This document shows positions 15,441 through 24,050 of a DNA stretch of 64,000 nt, one piece after another. The DNA comes from Kitasatospora sp. NBC_00315 (GTDB taxonomy: Bacteria; Actinomycetota; Actinomycetes; Streptomycetales; Streptomycetaceae), in contig NZ_CP108025.1 of NCBI RefSeq assembly GCF_041435095.1, positions 2,852,001 through 2,916,000 of the forward strand. The letters run 5' to 3'. The notes under the pieces are model-generated. The model ran no database searches, had not been told where the DNA came from, and worked only from the letters and a program-made list of their open reading frames with translations. Position 1 is the first letter of the stretch, and the number at the start of each line of letters is the position of its first letter. The position numbers and the translations under genes are program-made.

Positions 15441-16640
15441 TCAGCGGATGTCGGACAGTTTGGCCCGCAGCTGCAGAACCGACTTGGTGTGGATCTGGCT
15501 GACCCGGCTCTCCGTCACACCCAGCACCTGCCCGATCTCGGCCAGGGTGAGGCCTTCGTAGTAGTAGAGCGTGACGACGGTCTTCTCCCGCTCAGGGAGG
15601 GTGTTGATCGCGTTCGCCAGCAGTCGGCGCAGCTCACGATCCTCGGCGACCGCGACCGGGTTGTCCGCGCCGCGGTCCTCCAGGACGTCCACCAGGCTGA
15701 GCCGGTCCCCGCCCTCCCCCACCGGGTGGAGCAGTTCGTCCAAGGCGACGACATTGGCGAGCGAGAGCTGGCTGAAGATGGCGTGCAGGTCCTCGATGGC
15801 GATCCCCATCTCGGCTGCCACCTCGGGCTCGTGCGGCGTACGACGCAGCCTGGCCTCCAGCGTGGCGTACGTTCGCTCGACCGCCTTCGCCTTCTGCCGC
15901 ACCGACCGAGGGATCCAGTCGAGGGCCCGCAGCTCGTCGATGATGGCGCCGCGGATCCGGCTGATGGCGTAGGTCTCGAACTTGATCGCACGGTCGACAT
16001 CGAACTTCTCGATCGCGTCGATCAGTCCGAAGACACCCGAGGAGACGAAGTCGGCCTGCTCGACATTGGCGGGCAGGCCCACGCCCACCCGGCCGGCGAC
16101 GTACTTGACCAGTGGGGAGTAGTGCAGGATCAGCTGCTCCCGCAGTCGGGCGTCGCCGGTCTCCTTGTACGAACGCCACAACACCTCCAACGCGGTCCGT
16201 TCCGGTTCTCCCGTCTCCCGCCGGGCCGCCGGGGTCCGACCGGAGGCGGTCGTGGTCGGCCGTCGCTGCGCCCCGGCCTTCGCCGCGATACGGGCCGTAC
16301 GCTGCCTGCCGCCCGGGCGAAGGCCGGCGCCGCCGTCGGTGGGCAGCGTCTCGACCGCCCCGACGAGCCCGACCGGGGCCGCCGAGTCAATCGGGTCGAC
16401 CGGAGCGCCGGGATCGGTCGACGCAGCCGGTCCGGCCGGTCGGGCCGGCGCGGCAGGACCGGCCTGAGACGCCGCGGCCGGCGCGCCGCCTGCCGCAGCG
16501 GGCCGCCCGCTCTGCCGGGTCAGCCCCATCCCGCCCAGTGCCTTCTGCTGGACGTCCGCCACGGAGCGCGTCTCGGTCCTCGGCCCCCCCGAGGACCGAC
16601 CGCTACCGGTCACCCTGTGTCCGGGAATGTGTGTGGGCAT
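15441..16640 (-). CDS. whiG: Sporulation sigma factor WhiG (FliA family) with long N-terminal extension
   Basis: A sigma-28/FliA-class factor that directs early sporulation genes in aerial hyphae; in Streptomyces its activity is held by the anti-sigma RsiG with c-di-GMP (established). From about residue 151 the match to WhiG is very close ([19 protein letters not shown], then [56 protein letters not shown] and the region 4.2 [20 protein letters not shown]). ATG 16640 gives [10 protein letters not shown], which resembles the MPQHTSG start of S. coelicolor WhiG, but about 120 extra Pro/Ala/Gly/Arg-rich residues intervene; S. coelicolor WhiG is about 280 residues, this one 399. A start at 16529 is the main alternative. 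Confidence 0.93.
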   Translation of the reverse strand: MPTHIPGHRVTGSGRSSGGPRTETRSVADVQQKALGGMGLTRQSGRPAAAGGAPAAASQAGPAAPARPAGPAASTDPGAPVDPIDSAAPVGLVGAVETLPTDGGAGLRPGGRQRTARIAAKAGAQRRPTTTASGRTPAARRETGEPERTALEVLWRSYKETGDARLREQLILHYSPLVKYVAGRVGVGLPANVEQADFVSSGVFGLIDAIEKFDVDRAIKFETYAISRIRGAIIDELRALDWIPRSVRQKAKAVERTYATLEARLRRTPHEPEVAAEMGIAIEDLHAIFSQLSLANVVALDELLHPVGEGGDRLSLVDVLEDRGADNPVAVAEDRELRRLLANAINTLPEREKTVVTLYYYEGLTLAEIGQVLGVTESRVSQIHTKSVLQLRAKLSDIR

Positions 16641-16700
16641 ACGTTGGTCTGCGCCGTTCTGCCGAGTCGTGTGCTGATAGGGAAGCCATAGGGAGCGTAG

Positions 16701-16715
16701 CGTGACCGACTCGCT
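16701..16715 (-). promoter_or_regulatory. BldD-like half-site pair upstream of whiG
   Basis: Read on the minus strand, AGCGA-gtcgg-TCACG lies 61-75 bp upstream of the whiG start. The reported BldD consensus is AGTGA-n-TCACc, and whiG is a known BldD target in S. coelicolor. One base of the left half deviates. The candidate is based on position and pattern only. Confidence 0.35.
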
Positions 16716-16820
16716 GCAATGCGCTACCGCCACTCGGTCGTCCCCCGATCCGGTGGCCTTCGACCCGCCCACAGGGGGCGCGCGGCAGCCGCCGGCAGCG
16801 CTCGGATTTGGCCGCGCGCG

Positions 16821-18197
16821 TCACCCCTTCCGAACGACCCGCCAATGCGCCCCGGCACGCTCGACGAATCCCAACGAGCCGAGCTCGTAGAGCCGTTGCA
16901 GGACCTCGTCCGGCGGCAGTCCGGACTGCCTGGCCAGTCGTTCCACCGGTGCGCCGTCCGCGCACGCGGGCACCGCCTCGAGCACGCGCGCCACCGCCGG
17001 TTCCAGGAGATCCCGCGAAAGGACCGGCCCGGCGCGCCGCGGCGCGAGATCGTCGCCCATGGCGCCGATCAGTTCGCCGATCTCCGCCGCATCCGTGACC
17101 AGGGTCGCCGCTCCGCTGCGGATCAGCGCGTGCACTCCGGCGGACAGCTCCGACGTCACCGGGCCGGCGACGCCCATGACGTGCCGGTTGAGATCCCGGG
17201 CGCGCCGCGCCGTACTGAGCGCCCCGCTGCGCACAGCGGCTTCGACCACCACCGTGCCCCGGGTCAGCGCGGCGATGACCCGGTTGCGCAGCACGAACCG
17301 GAATCTGTTGGGGTGCTGCCCGGGCGGCAGCTCGCTCAGCAGCAGCCCCTGCTCCGAGATGCGACGGATCAGCTCCGTGTGCCCCGCCGGATAGGCGACG
17401 TCCACTCCGCAGGCGAGCACCCCCATGGTCATGCCCCCGACCGCGAGAGCGCCCCGATGGGCGGCGGCATCGATCCCGTACGCCGCTCCCGAGACCACCA
17501 CCCAGCCCCGCTCGGCCAGCTGTGCGCCCAGCTCCCCGGCGACGTGCGCTCCGTACGCGGTGCAGGCGCGGGCGCCGACCACCGCTACCGACCGGAGGGC
17601 CAGGAGACGCAGCGAGCCGGTGCCCCGGAGCCAGAGCCCGACGGGGCGGCCGGGGCCCAGGTCGTCGAGCTGGCTGGGCCACTCCGTGTCCCCCGGAATG
17701 ATGAAGCGTCCACCCCGCTCCTGTACCCGTTCCAGGTCCGCCTCGGGGTCGAGGTCGGCGAGCCGTGCGCGGTAGGCGGCCAGCCGTCCCGGCTCCAGAT
17801 CGAGATCGGTACCGGCGTCGCCGGGAGCAGCGCCCTCCCGGAGGCTGCGCACGACGGTGGTGGCTTCGCACTGGAGAAGCCACCGGCCGATGACCGCGTC
17901 GCCGGGCTCCGTGAGCCTGCTGAGCGCCGCCCGGGCAAGGCGTTCGCGGCTCGGATCCTCCGAGGTGGCGGCGTCCCGGGGCGCGATCTCCGCGGCGCCG
18001 CGGGACGGGACGCCGCGCGAAACGGCTCTCGGCGGTAGGGCTCCCGGTAGCGGGGCTCCCGGTGGTTGGGCTCCCGCTCCCGGAGCCGTCCTCGGGTGCG
18101 GAGTTCGGGGCTTCCGAGTTCCCAGCCCCGGCATCTCCGATCCCGGGGGCGGGTCCTGCTGCACCGTGTACGTCGTGCGATCCACCGTCACCTCCAT
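16821..18197 (-). CDS. dprA: DNA-processing protein DprA
   Basis: 458 residues. DprA/Smf binds incoming single-stranded DNA and loads RecA during natural transformation; it is widely conserved in non-competent actinomycetes with unclear function. The Rossmann-like core is at about residues 190-400 (RSVAVVGARACTAYGAHVAG, GVDVAYPAGHTELIRRISEQ, LLSELPPGQHPNRFRFVLRN, then RNRVIAALTRGTVVVEAAVRSG). The C-terminal winged-helix DML1-like domain covers 400-458. ATG 18197 follows AGGAG at ideal spacing. The first ~75 residues are Pro/Arg-rich and not family-conserved. It lies 170 bp after comM. Confidence 0.94.
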   Translation of the reverse strand: MEVTVDRTTYTVQQDPPPGSEMPGLGTRKPRTPHPRTAPGAGAQPPGAPLPGALPPRAVSRGVPSRGAAEIAPRDAATSEDPSRERLARAALSRLTEPGDAVIGRWLLQCEATTVVRSLREGAAPGDAGTDLDLEPGRLAAYRARLADLDPEADLERVQERGGRFIIPGDTEWPSQLDDLGPGRPVGLWLRGTGSLRLLALRSVAVVGARACTAYGAHVAGELGAQLAERGWVVVSGAAYGIDAAAHRGALAVGGMTMGVLACGVDVAYPAGHTELIRRISEQGLLLSELPPGQHPNRFRFVLRNRVIAALTRGTVVVEAAVRSGALSTARRARDLNRHVMGVAGPVTSELSAGVHALIRSGAATLVTDAAEIGELIGAMGDDLAPRRAGPVLSRDLLEPAVARVLEAVPACADGAPVERLARQSGLPPDEVLQRLYELGSLGFVERAGAHWRVVRKG

Positions 18198-18367
18198 GGT
18201 TGATCTCCTGTCGGTGGTGTTCCGTCGGAACGCCTCGTGCGTTGAGGTCGGATTGGGAGACGTGCCCAACCAACGGCTCGCCGGCGCGCGCCGCCATCGC
18301 CTCACGGATGTGCCGGGGGGTGCGGCAGGCGGCCCGCACATCCCTTCTGGGTCATTGGGAGGGCCGC

Positions 18368-19969
18368 TCACCCCCGCGTGGCCGGGCCGTGCGCCACTCC
18401 GGTACGCAGGACGAGGGCCGTGCGGAGATCGCGTTGGTCGGGGCGGTCCCGGCCCGCCAGATCGGCCACCGTCCAGGCGACCCGCAGCACCCGGTCCAGG
18501 CCACGGGCGGTGAGCAGGCCGCGCTCCAGCTGGTGGGAGACGTCCGTCATGGCACCCGGCGCGAGTCCCCACCGCGTGCGCAGCTGATGGCCGGGCACCT
18601 CGGCGTTGGTCCGCCACGGCGTGTCGCTCAGGCGCACGGCTGCCCGCTCCCGGGCCTCCCGTACCCGAGCTGCCACGGTCGCGGTGCTCTCGGCCGTGGT
18701 GTCGCGCTCCATCAGCTCCGCCCGGGTCACCGGAGCCACCTCGACCTGGAGATCCACCCGATCCAGCAGTGGGCCCGACAGCCGTCCCTGGTAGCGGTTC
18801 ACCATGGCCGGTGTGCACTCGCAGCCCCCACCGCGCTGCGAGTGGCGCCCGCAGGGGCAGGGGTTCGCCGCGAGACAGAGCAGGAACCGGGCGGGGAGCC
18901 TGAGCGAGCCGGCCGATCGGGCGATCACCACCTCGCCCGACTCCAGCGGCTGGCGCAGGGCGTCCAGCACACGCACCGGAAACTCGGGAGCCTCGTCCAG
19001 GAAGAGCACTCCGCGGTGGGCCAATGAGACCGCGCCCGGGCGGGGGAGCCCACTGCCCCCACCGACGATCGCGGGCATCGTTGTCGAGTGGTGCGGGGCG
19101 CAGTACGGCGGCCCTGCGATCAGTGGCCGTCCGGGCGGCAGGAGACCCGCGACGGAGTGCACAGCGGTGACTTCCAGGGCCTCGGCCCGGGTCAGGGGTG
19201 GGAGCAGCGCCGGCAGCCGCTCGGCCAGCATGGTCTTTCCCGCTCCGGGCGGGCCTTTGAGGTAGAGGTGGTGGCCTCCCGCCGCGGCGATCTCCAACGC
19301 GCGGCGCGCCTCGTACTGGCCGGCGACGTCGGCGAGATCCACCTGCGAGTTCTCCCGCCCGGCCAGGCCACGTACACCCGCGCCGGGCAGCATCAGACCG
19401 GCCAGGAGCGGGTCGGGCCGTCCGTTGACCGTGTCGGAGGGCTCCTCCGGCACCGGTGCGTCGGTGAGGACGGCGATCAGTTGGCGAAGGCTCCGAACTC
19501 CGATGACCGAGACCCCGGGCACCAGCGCCGCTTCGGCGGCGGTCTGCTCGGCCACGACCACCTGCCGATAGCCGGCTTCGGCCGCGGCGAGGACGGACGG
19601 CAGCACCCCCCGCACCGGCCGCACCCGTCCGTCCAGACCCAGCTCGCCGATGATCAGGAGTTCGGCGATGGCGGACGGATCCAGCCGCTCTGCCGCCGCG
19701 AGCACGGCGCAGGCCACGGCCAGGTCGAAGCCGCTACCGCTCTTGGGCACCGATGCCGGACTCAATCCGACCGTCAGCTTGCGCTGGGGCCAGGTCTCAC
19801 CACTGTTCACGACCGCGGCCCGGACCCGGTCCCGGGCCTCGGAGAGCGCCTTGTCGGGCAGCCCGACCAGACTGAACGCGGCGACTCCGGGCTCGAGGTC
19901 CGCCTGGACCTCGACCACGACGCCGTCGACCCCCATCAGTGCCACCGAGCAGGTACGGGCGAATGCCAC
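18368..19969 (-). CDS. comM: YifB/ComM family Mg-chelatase-like AAA+ ATPase
   Basis: 533 residues. ComM-type helicases promote branch migration during transformation in competent bacteria. The N-terminal Lon-protease-like domain (about 1-180) starts VAFARTCSVALMGVDGVVVE. The AAA+ core has Walker A GPPGAGKT, the Mg-chelatase box CAPHHSTTMPAIVGGG and Walker B GVLFLDEAPEF; the Cys-rich element NPCPCGRHSQRGGGCECTP follows. GTG 19969 lies one base after the yraN stop, fitting tight coupling. With dprA and yraN it forms the widespread actinobacterial yraN-comM-dprA block. Confidence 0.93.
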   Translation of the reverse strand: MAFARTCSVALMGVDGVVVEVQADLEPGVAAFSLVGLPDKALSEARDRVRAAVVNSGETWPQRKLTVGLSPASVPKSGSGFDLAVACAVLAAAERLDPSAIAELLIIGELGLDGRVRPVRGVLPSVLAAAEAGYRQVVVAEQTAAEAALVPGVSVIGVRSLRQLIAVLTDAPVPEEPSDTVNGRPDPLLAGLMLPGAGVRGLAGRENSQVDLADVAGQYEARRALEIAAAGGHHLYLKGPPGAGKTMLAERLPALLPPLTRAEALEVTAVHSVAGLLPPGRPLIAGPPYCAPHHSTTMPAIVGGGSGLPRPGAVSLAHRGVLFLDEAPEFPVRVLDALRQPLESGEVVIARSAGSLRLPARFLLCLAANPCPCGRHSQRGGGCECTPAMVNRYQGRLSGPLLDRVDLQVEVAPVTRAELMERDTTAESTATVAARVREARERAAVRLSDTPWRTNAEVPGHQLRTRWGLAPGAMTDVSHQLERGLLTARGLDRVLRVAWTVADLAGRDRPDQRDLRTALVLRTGVAHGPATRG

Positions 19970-19970
19970 G

Positions 19971-20687
19971 TCATACCGCCCCTCGGAGGTGATCGACGGA
20001 GGCAGCGCCCTTGATCCGGTTGATGACGGCCACCAGATCGATGCGCACCCCGCCCGGCGGCGCCGGGGTGGGCCAGAGCGGGTCCTCGGTTGCCGTCTCG
20101 GGCCCGCCGATCCCCTCGGCCAGCAGGGCGAAGTGGAGGGGCCAGCGCTCGCTGAGCCACCGCTCGGCCAGTCTTCGCAGGCGCTCCGCCTTGGTCGTGT
20201 CGATCGCTTCACTGGGCTGCTGGAAGCTCCGTTCGGAACGGGTCTTCACCTCGCAGACGGCCAGCGTCTCGCCGTCGAGGGCGACGATGTCCAGCTCGCC
20301 CTCGACGCAGCGCCAGTTCCGTTCCAGAATGCGCAGTCCGTCCGCGCTCAGCCGACGGGCGGCGACCTCCTCACCGTAACGACCCAGCGCGTTCGTGCCG
20401 CGCCTGAGCGGTGGGCGGGATCGCCCGGCCGGTGCGTCCCTGTCCCGGCCGTCCGCACGTGCCGGCTCCGCCGGTCCGCTGCGGGGCTCCCCGGGATCGC
20501 TCGCCCGCGCCACTCCCGGCGATCTCTCGGCGAGTGCCTCGTCCGCACGCCGGTCGGATGCCTTCGTTCCGGCCGCGCCGGCGGCCCGCGCCGGGCTACC
20601 GCCCGGACCCCGCGTCGCGCTCCTCCGTGCGGTCTGCCGCGGACGCTTCTGCGTACGCGGCTCTGTGCTCTGTTCCGAGTCGGGCAC
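19971..20687 (-). CDS. YraN family nuclease-fold protein with long N-terminal extension
   Basis: 238 residues; the YraN domain (PD-(D/E)XK nuclease fold, UPF0102) occupies about residues 95-238, with [20 protein letters not shown] carrying the Asp and Glu-x-Lys of the fold. The first ~95 residues are Arg/Pro/Ala-rich and likely disordered; most YraN proteins are about 120 residues. GTG 20687 is chosen over the in-frame GTG at 20696 because the latter is inside a near-perfect Shine-Dalgarno (GGAGGTGATC). The cellular role of YraN is unknown; linkage to comM and dprA suggests DNA processing. Confidence 0.9.
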   Translation of the reverse strand: MPDSEQSTEPRTQKRPRQTARRSATRGPGGSPARAAGAAGTKASDRRADEALAERSPGVARASDPGEPRSGPAEPARADGRDRDAPAGRSRPPLRRGTNALGRYGEEVAARRLSADGLRILERNWRCVEGELDIVALDGETLAVCEVKTRSERSFQQPSEAIDTTKAERLRRLAERWLSERWPLHFALLAEGIGGPETATEDPLWPTPAPPGGVRIDLVAVINRIKGAASVDHLRGAV

Positions 20688-20753
20688 AGTGATCACCTCC
20701 GGTCACGGAGGCTGCCGTGCGGCCCGGGAAGTGACCAGGCACAGCCGATTTCC

Positions 20754-20779
20754 TGTGGATAACCCGGGGCTGTGGATAA
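20754..20779 (-). promoter_or_regulatory. Pair of exact consensus DnaA boxes (TTATCCACA x2), third degenerate box nearby
   Basis: On the minus strand TTATCCACA occurs at 20762-20754 and 20779-20771, start-to-start 17 bp. A one-mismatch box TTGTCCAGA is at 20824-20816. TTATCCACA is the E. coli consensus and a high-affinity DnaA site (established). The cluster lies in the 158-bp spacer between DUF2469 and yraN, 67-92 bp upstream of the yraN start, where a promoter for yraN-comM-dprA would be. Confidence 0.7.
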
Positions 20780-20845
20780 CTGGTGTCACCCGCAGGAGTG
20801 AGGTATCCGGTCATCTCTGGACAACGGAGCAGGCGCGGTCCACCG

Positions 20846-21172
20846 TCAGTTTCCGAAGCCCGAATCGTCCGAGGGCAACTCCAGATCGCTCTTCGCCAGC
20901 TCCTCGATGTTGACGTCCTTGAACGTCAGCACCCTGACCTTGCGGACGAACCGGGCCGGCCGGTACATGTCCCAGACCCAGGCATCAGCCATCGACACCT
21001 CGAAGAAGACCTCGCCCTGGAGCGAGTGAACCTGCAGCTCGTAGTCGTTCGTGAGGTAGAAACGCCGTTCCGTCTCGATCACGTACTTGAACAGGCCGAC
21101 TACGTCCCGGTACTCCCGGTAGAGCTTGAGCTCCATCTCGGTCTCGTACTTTTCGAGATCCTCGGCACTCAT
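20846..21172 (-). CDS. DUF2469 family protein
   Basis: 108 residues, matching in full the small actinobacterial DUF2469 family: MSAEDLEKYETEMELKLYRE at the N terminus and VSMADAWVWDMYRPARFVRK in the middle. The C terminus is acidic. The function of the family is unknown. It has no signal peptide or membrane segment. It is the last gene of the signal-peptidase/Nudix group, 54 bp after the Nudix gene, and precedes the DnaA-box spacer. Confidence 0.88.
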   Translation of the reverse strand: MSAEDLEKYETEMELKLYREYRDVVGLFKYVIETERRFYLTNDYELQVHSLQGEVFFEVSMADAWVWDMYRPARFVRKVRVLTFKDVNIEELAKSDLELPSDDSGFGN

Positions 21173-21226
21173 TCAGGCGTCCCCTCAGCTCGTCAGTGCA
21201 CCCATTGTGGACCACGGCACCCGCCG

Positions 21227-21700
21227 TCAGAGCCGTACCGGAGTGACTGGTGGCCCATCGGCCAACAGCTGCTCCAGGAACCCCGCAAGTCCGACCGGGT
21301 AGACGGTCTCCCCGGTCTGCCGAAGCTCGGCCACGGTCCACCAGCGCGCCTCCAGCAGCAGGGCGTGTTCCTCTGCGGCCGTGCCGGGAAGGTCGACCTC
21401 GCAAGCGGCCGTGCGTGCCAGCAGAAAGCGCTGGTCCTGTTCGAATGCCTGTCCCCGAAAGGAGAACGACACCGTGCCGTACGCCACCTCCGGCCCCAGA
21501 GCCACGGATCTCAGGCCCGTCTCCTCGGCGATCTCCCGCAGCGCGGCCTCGCGCACGCTCTCCCCCGGCTCCAGGCCTCCTCCCGGGGTGATCCACCACA
21601 TGACGTCCGGGAGGGCCGGGTCGAAACCGCGCAGCAGCAGAAGGCGCTCCCGTTCGTCCAGCAGGAGCACCCGAGCCGCTCTGCGCCGCTCGATCGCCAT
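21227..21700 (-). CDS. Nudix hydrolase
   Basis: 157 residues with a complete Nudix box (GGGLEPGESVREAALREIAE followed by ETGL, matching Gx5Ex7REUxEExGU, about residues 40-62). Nudix enzymes hydrolyse nucleoside diphosphates linked to another moiety, often cleaning oxidised or non-canonical nucleotides; the substrate here is not evident. ATG 21700 is preceded by GGGAGG at 7 nt. A longer start 13 codons upstream is open but poorly supported. The gene follows the fourth signal peptidase by 154 bp; in S. lividans the sipZ gene also heads an operon with unrelated genes. Confidence 0.9.
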   Translation of the reverse strand: MAIERRRAARVLLLDERERLLLLRGFDPALPDVMWWITPGGGLEPGESVREAALREIAEETGLRSVALGPEVAYGTVSFSFRGQAFEQDQRFLLARTAACEVDLPGTAAEEHALLLEARWWTVAELRQTGETVYPVGLAGFLEQLLADGPPVTPVRL

Positions 21701-21854
21701 CACCGTGCCTCCCGTCCGATCCGCCCGGCCCACCGGCATCGCACCGCGGCGGCCGTTCCCGTCCGGGCCTGCTCGGACCGCACTCGCTCCGACCGCGCCG
21801 GGCCGGACACCGTCCGATCCCGTCCCACAGCTTCGAAGCAGTTCAGCCCCGGGG

Positions 21855-22634
21855 TCAGGCCGCTGTTCCGGCCTTGCTCCGTCGGCGTCCGACCCGCCCC
21901 GCCCATCCTGCCACTCCGCTCACGGCACACGTCAGCACGATCAGCCCCGCCCCGACGACCGTGGCGTAGGCGGCCGGCTCCAAGGGCCCCGGAGCGCTCG
22001 CCCCCGGCCCGCCGACGGCATCGAACGATCCCGGCCGCCCGAGCATCCCCAGCCTGCCGAAAGGCTGGATCGTCGCCTCGACGCGGGCGACCACGTCCGT
22101 GGCCGGGACGCTCCCGCCCGCCACCTCCACGTGGGTACGGGAGTCCAGCGAGTTCATGCGGTTGTCCCCGAGCATGAACAGGCGGCCGGCCGGCACCTGC
22201 ACGCTGAACGCCGCGCCCTGGACACCGTCCTTCGTCAGGTACGGCTCGTCGACGGCCTCGCCGTTGACCGACAGCCGATTCCCGTCGCCGCAGCACGCGA
22301 CGGTGTCGCCGCCGACCGCGACCACCCGCTTGACCATCAGCTCTCCGCCCCATGCCTGGTCACGGAAGACCACCACGTCCCCACGACCGACGGTGCCCCC
22401 GTCGGCCTTCCGGGCGAGCACCGTGTCGCCGATCTGCAGGGTCGGCGTCATCGAGGCGGACGGGATCCGGTAGGGGCGGTAGTCCACCGCGATCAGGGCG
22501 AATCCTCCGAGCATCAGTACCAGCCCCAGCCCGATCGCCACCCCCTGCACGATCGAGCTCGGCCGCCGCCCGGGCCGGGCGGCACGTACCGGTCGGCCGG
22601 CAGCCTGGTCCGCCTTCTCCGCGACATTGCTCAT
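21855..22634 (-). CDS. lepB: Signal peptidase I, fourth of the cluster
   Basis: 259 residues. A type I (S26A) signal peptidase that removes Sec and Tat signal peptides at the outer face of the membrane. One N-terminal membrane span (about 28-50, VQGVAIGLGLVLMLGGFALI) is followed by the nucleophile Ser61 in PSASM and the general-base Lys102 in MVKRVVAVGGD; the box D motif GDNRMNSLDSR is present. A second membrane span near the C terminus (about 222-243) is unusual for most Lep proteins but known in Streptomyces enzymes. Fourth of four clustered copies, matching the S. lividans sipW-X-Y-Z arrangement. Confidence 0.93.
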   Translation of the reverse strand: MSNVAEKADQAAGRPVRAARPGRRPSSIVQGVAIGLGLVLMLGGFALIAVDYRPYRIPSASMTPTLQIGDTVLARKADGGTVGRGDVVVFRDQAWGGELMVKRVVAVGGDTVACCGDGNRLSVNGEAVDEPYLTKDGVQGAAFSVQVPAGRLFMLGDNRMNSLDSRTHVEVAGGSVPATDVVARVEATIQPFGRLGMLGRPGSFDAVGGPGASAPGPLEPAAYATVVGAGLIVLTCAVSGVAGWAGRVGRRRSKAGTAA

Positions 22635-22829
22635 GGATACCGTCCAACCCTGGGGGACCTACGGGCGGGCCGTGGCCGGGGGCACGAATGCCGACGGGCC
22701 GTGGCACGTCCGAGCAGATTACTCGTCGGTACCACGGCCCGCGCAAGACCCGAAGCCTCCCCAGTCCCGCATCCAGAACCGCACCCACACTAGGGAAGGA
22801 GCCGATCAGGATGCAGCAGGACGCCGCCG

Positions 22830-23804
22830 TCAGGCGTTGTTCCGCCGCCTCGCCCAGCGGACCAGCGGCAGCAGACCGACCGCTCCGGCCACGCCGGCGA
22901 CCGGCGGGGCGAAGGGCGCGGCCGCCGCCAGACCCTTCTGGTCGAAGGTGTCCGGCACCGGCAGCGTCGCCCAGTGGTTGAGCGGCCAGGCCACCACGAA
23001 CGCCCGACCCACCACATCGCTGACCGGGACGGTGCCGCCACCGGGCTGGTCCATGTGGTAGCGGGAGTCCAACGAGTCGGCCCGGTGGTCGCCCATCACC
23101 CAGATCCGGCCGTCGGGCACGTGGACCGGTCCGAACTGCTTGGTGCCACACGGAGTGTTGCCCGGGAAGACGTAGGGCTCGTCGAGTGCGATGCCATTGA
23201 CCTTGACCGGCCCCTCGCCCTCGCACTCCACGGTGTCGCCGCCCACCGCGATGACCCGCTTGATCAGGTCCTTCTCATTCGCCGACGGCATCAGACCGAC
23301 GAAACTCAGCACGTCCTGGACGCCTCTGACGAAGGAGTTGTTGCTCTGCTGGGAAGGCTCGTCGTTCAGCCAGCCGCCCGGGTCGTGGAAGACCACGACG
23401 TCGCCCCGCTCGGGCTCCGCTCCGAACCAGGGCGTCAACTTGTCCACCAGCACGCGGTCGCCGACCTGCAGAGTGTTCTGCATCGACTCGGACGGGATGG
23501 AGAACGCCTGGACGAAGAACGTCTTGATCACCAGTGCCAGGATCAGCGCGATCCCGACCAGGATCGGCAGTTCCTTCCAGAAGGACCGCTGCTTGCGTTC
23601 CGAGCCGGAGGTTCCCGCCTCTCCCTCCTCGTCGGCGGCGGTCGCCGGAACGTCGTCCGCGCTGTTCCGGTCCTCGGCCGACTTTGCCGCGGTGTTCTCG
23701 ACGGAGTCCGAGGACTCCGCCGACTCGGCAGACCGGGACGTCCGGCCGCCGGCGCCCTCGGGCTCTCCGGCGCCTGAACGTGCGCCGATCACCAAATCCC
23801 CCAC
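22830..23804 (-). CDS. lepB: Signal peptidase I, third of the cluster
   Basis: 324 residues. The GTG start at 23804 follows GGAGGAG. A charged, Ser/Glu-rich cytoplasmic N terminus (~75 residues) precedes a membrane span (about 79-99, LPILVGIALILALVIKTFFV). Catalytic Ser107 is in PSESM and Lys182 in LIKRVIAVGGD; box E is GDHRADSLDSRYHM. A second C-terminal span (AAPFAPPVAGVAGAVGLLPL) precedes an Arg-rich end. Compared with copy 4 it has a ~40-residue insertion between Ser and Lys (HDPGGWLNDEPSQQSNNSF region), as does copy 2. Confidence 0.93.
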   Translation of the reverse strand: MGDLVIGARSGAGEPEGAGGRTSRSAESAESSDSVENTAAKSAEDRNSADDVPATAADEEGEAGTSGSERKQRSFWKELPILVGIALILALVIKTFFVQAFSIPSESMQNTLQVGDRVLVDKLTPWFGAEPERGDVVVFHDPGGWLNDEPSQQSNNSFVRGVQDVLSFVGLMPSANEKDLIKRVIAVGGDTVECEGEGPVKVNGIALDEPYVFPGNTPCGTKQFGPVHVPDGRIWVMGDHRADSLDSRYHMDQPGGGTVPVSDVVGRAFVVAWPLNHWATLPVPDTFDQKGLAAAAPFAPPVAGVAGAVGLLPLVRWARRRNNA

Positions 23805-24050
23805 GACATCTCCTCCCAGCTGTGCGGACGCTCGTGCGTCCGCTCTCACCAGTGCCGCACAGCGGGCACCACGCTCAACAACCTGACTGTCAACCACACC
23901 GGGACTGCTCGCCGGAGCACACCCGGCACCGACACGGCCGCAGGGGTGATCAGTACCTCGTACCGGTTACCCCAGCACTTCTCTATCACTCCCAGGCGTC
24001 CGGTCCGCGATCCCACACGCCGGCCTCGACGGCCACCGGACGGGAGGGCC

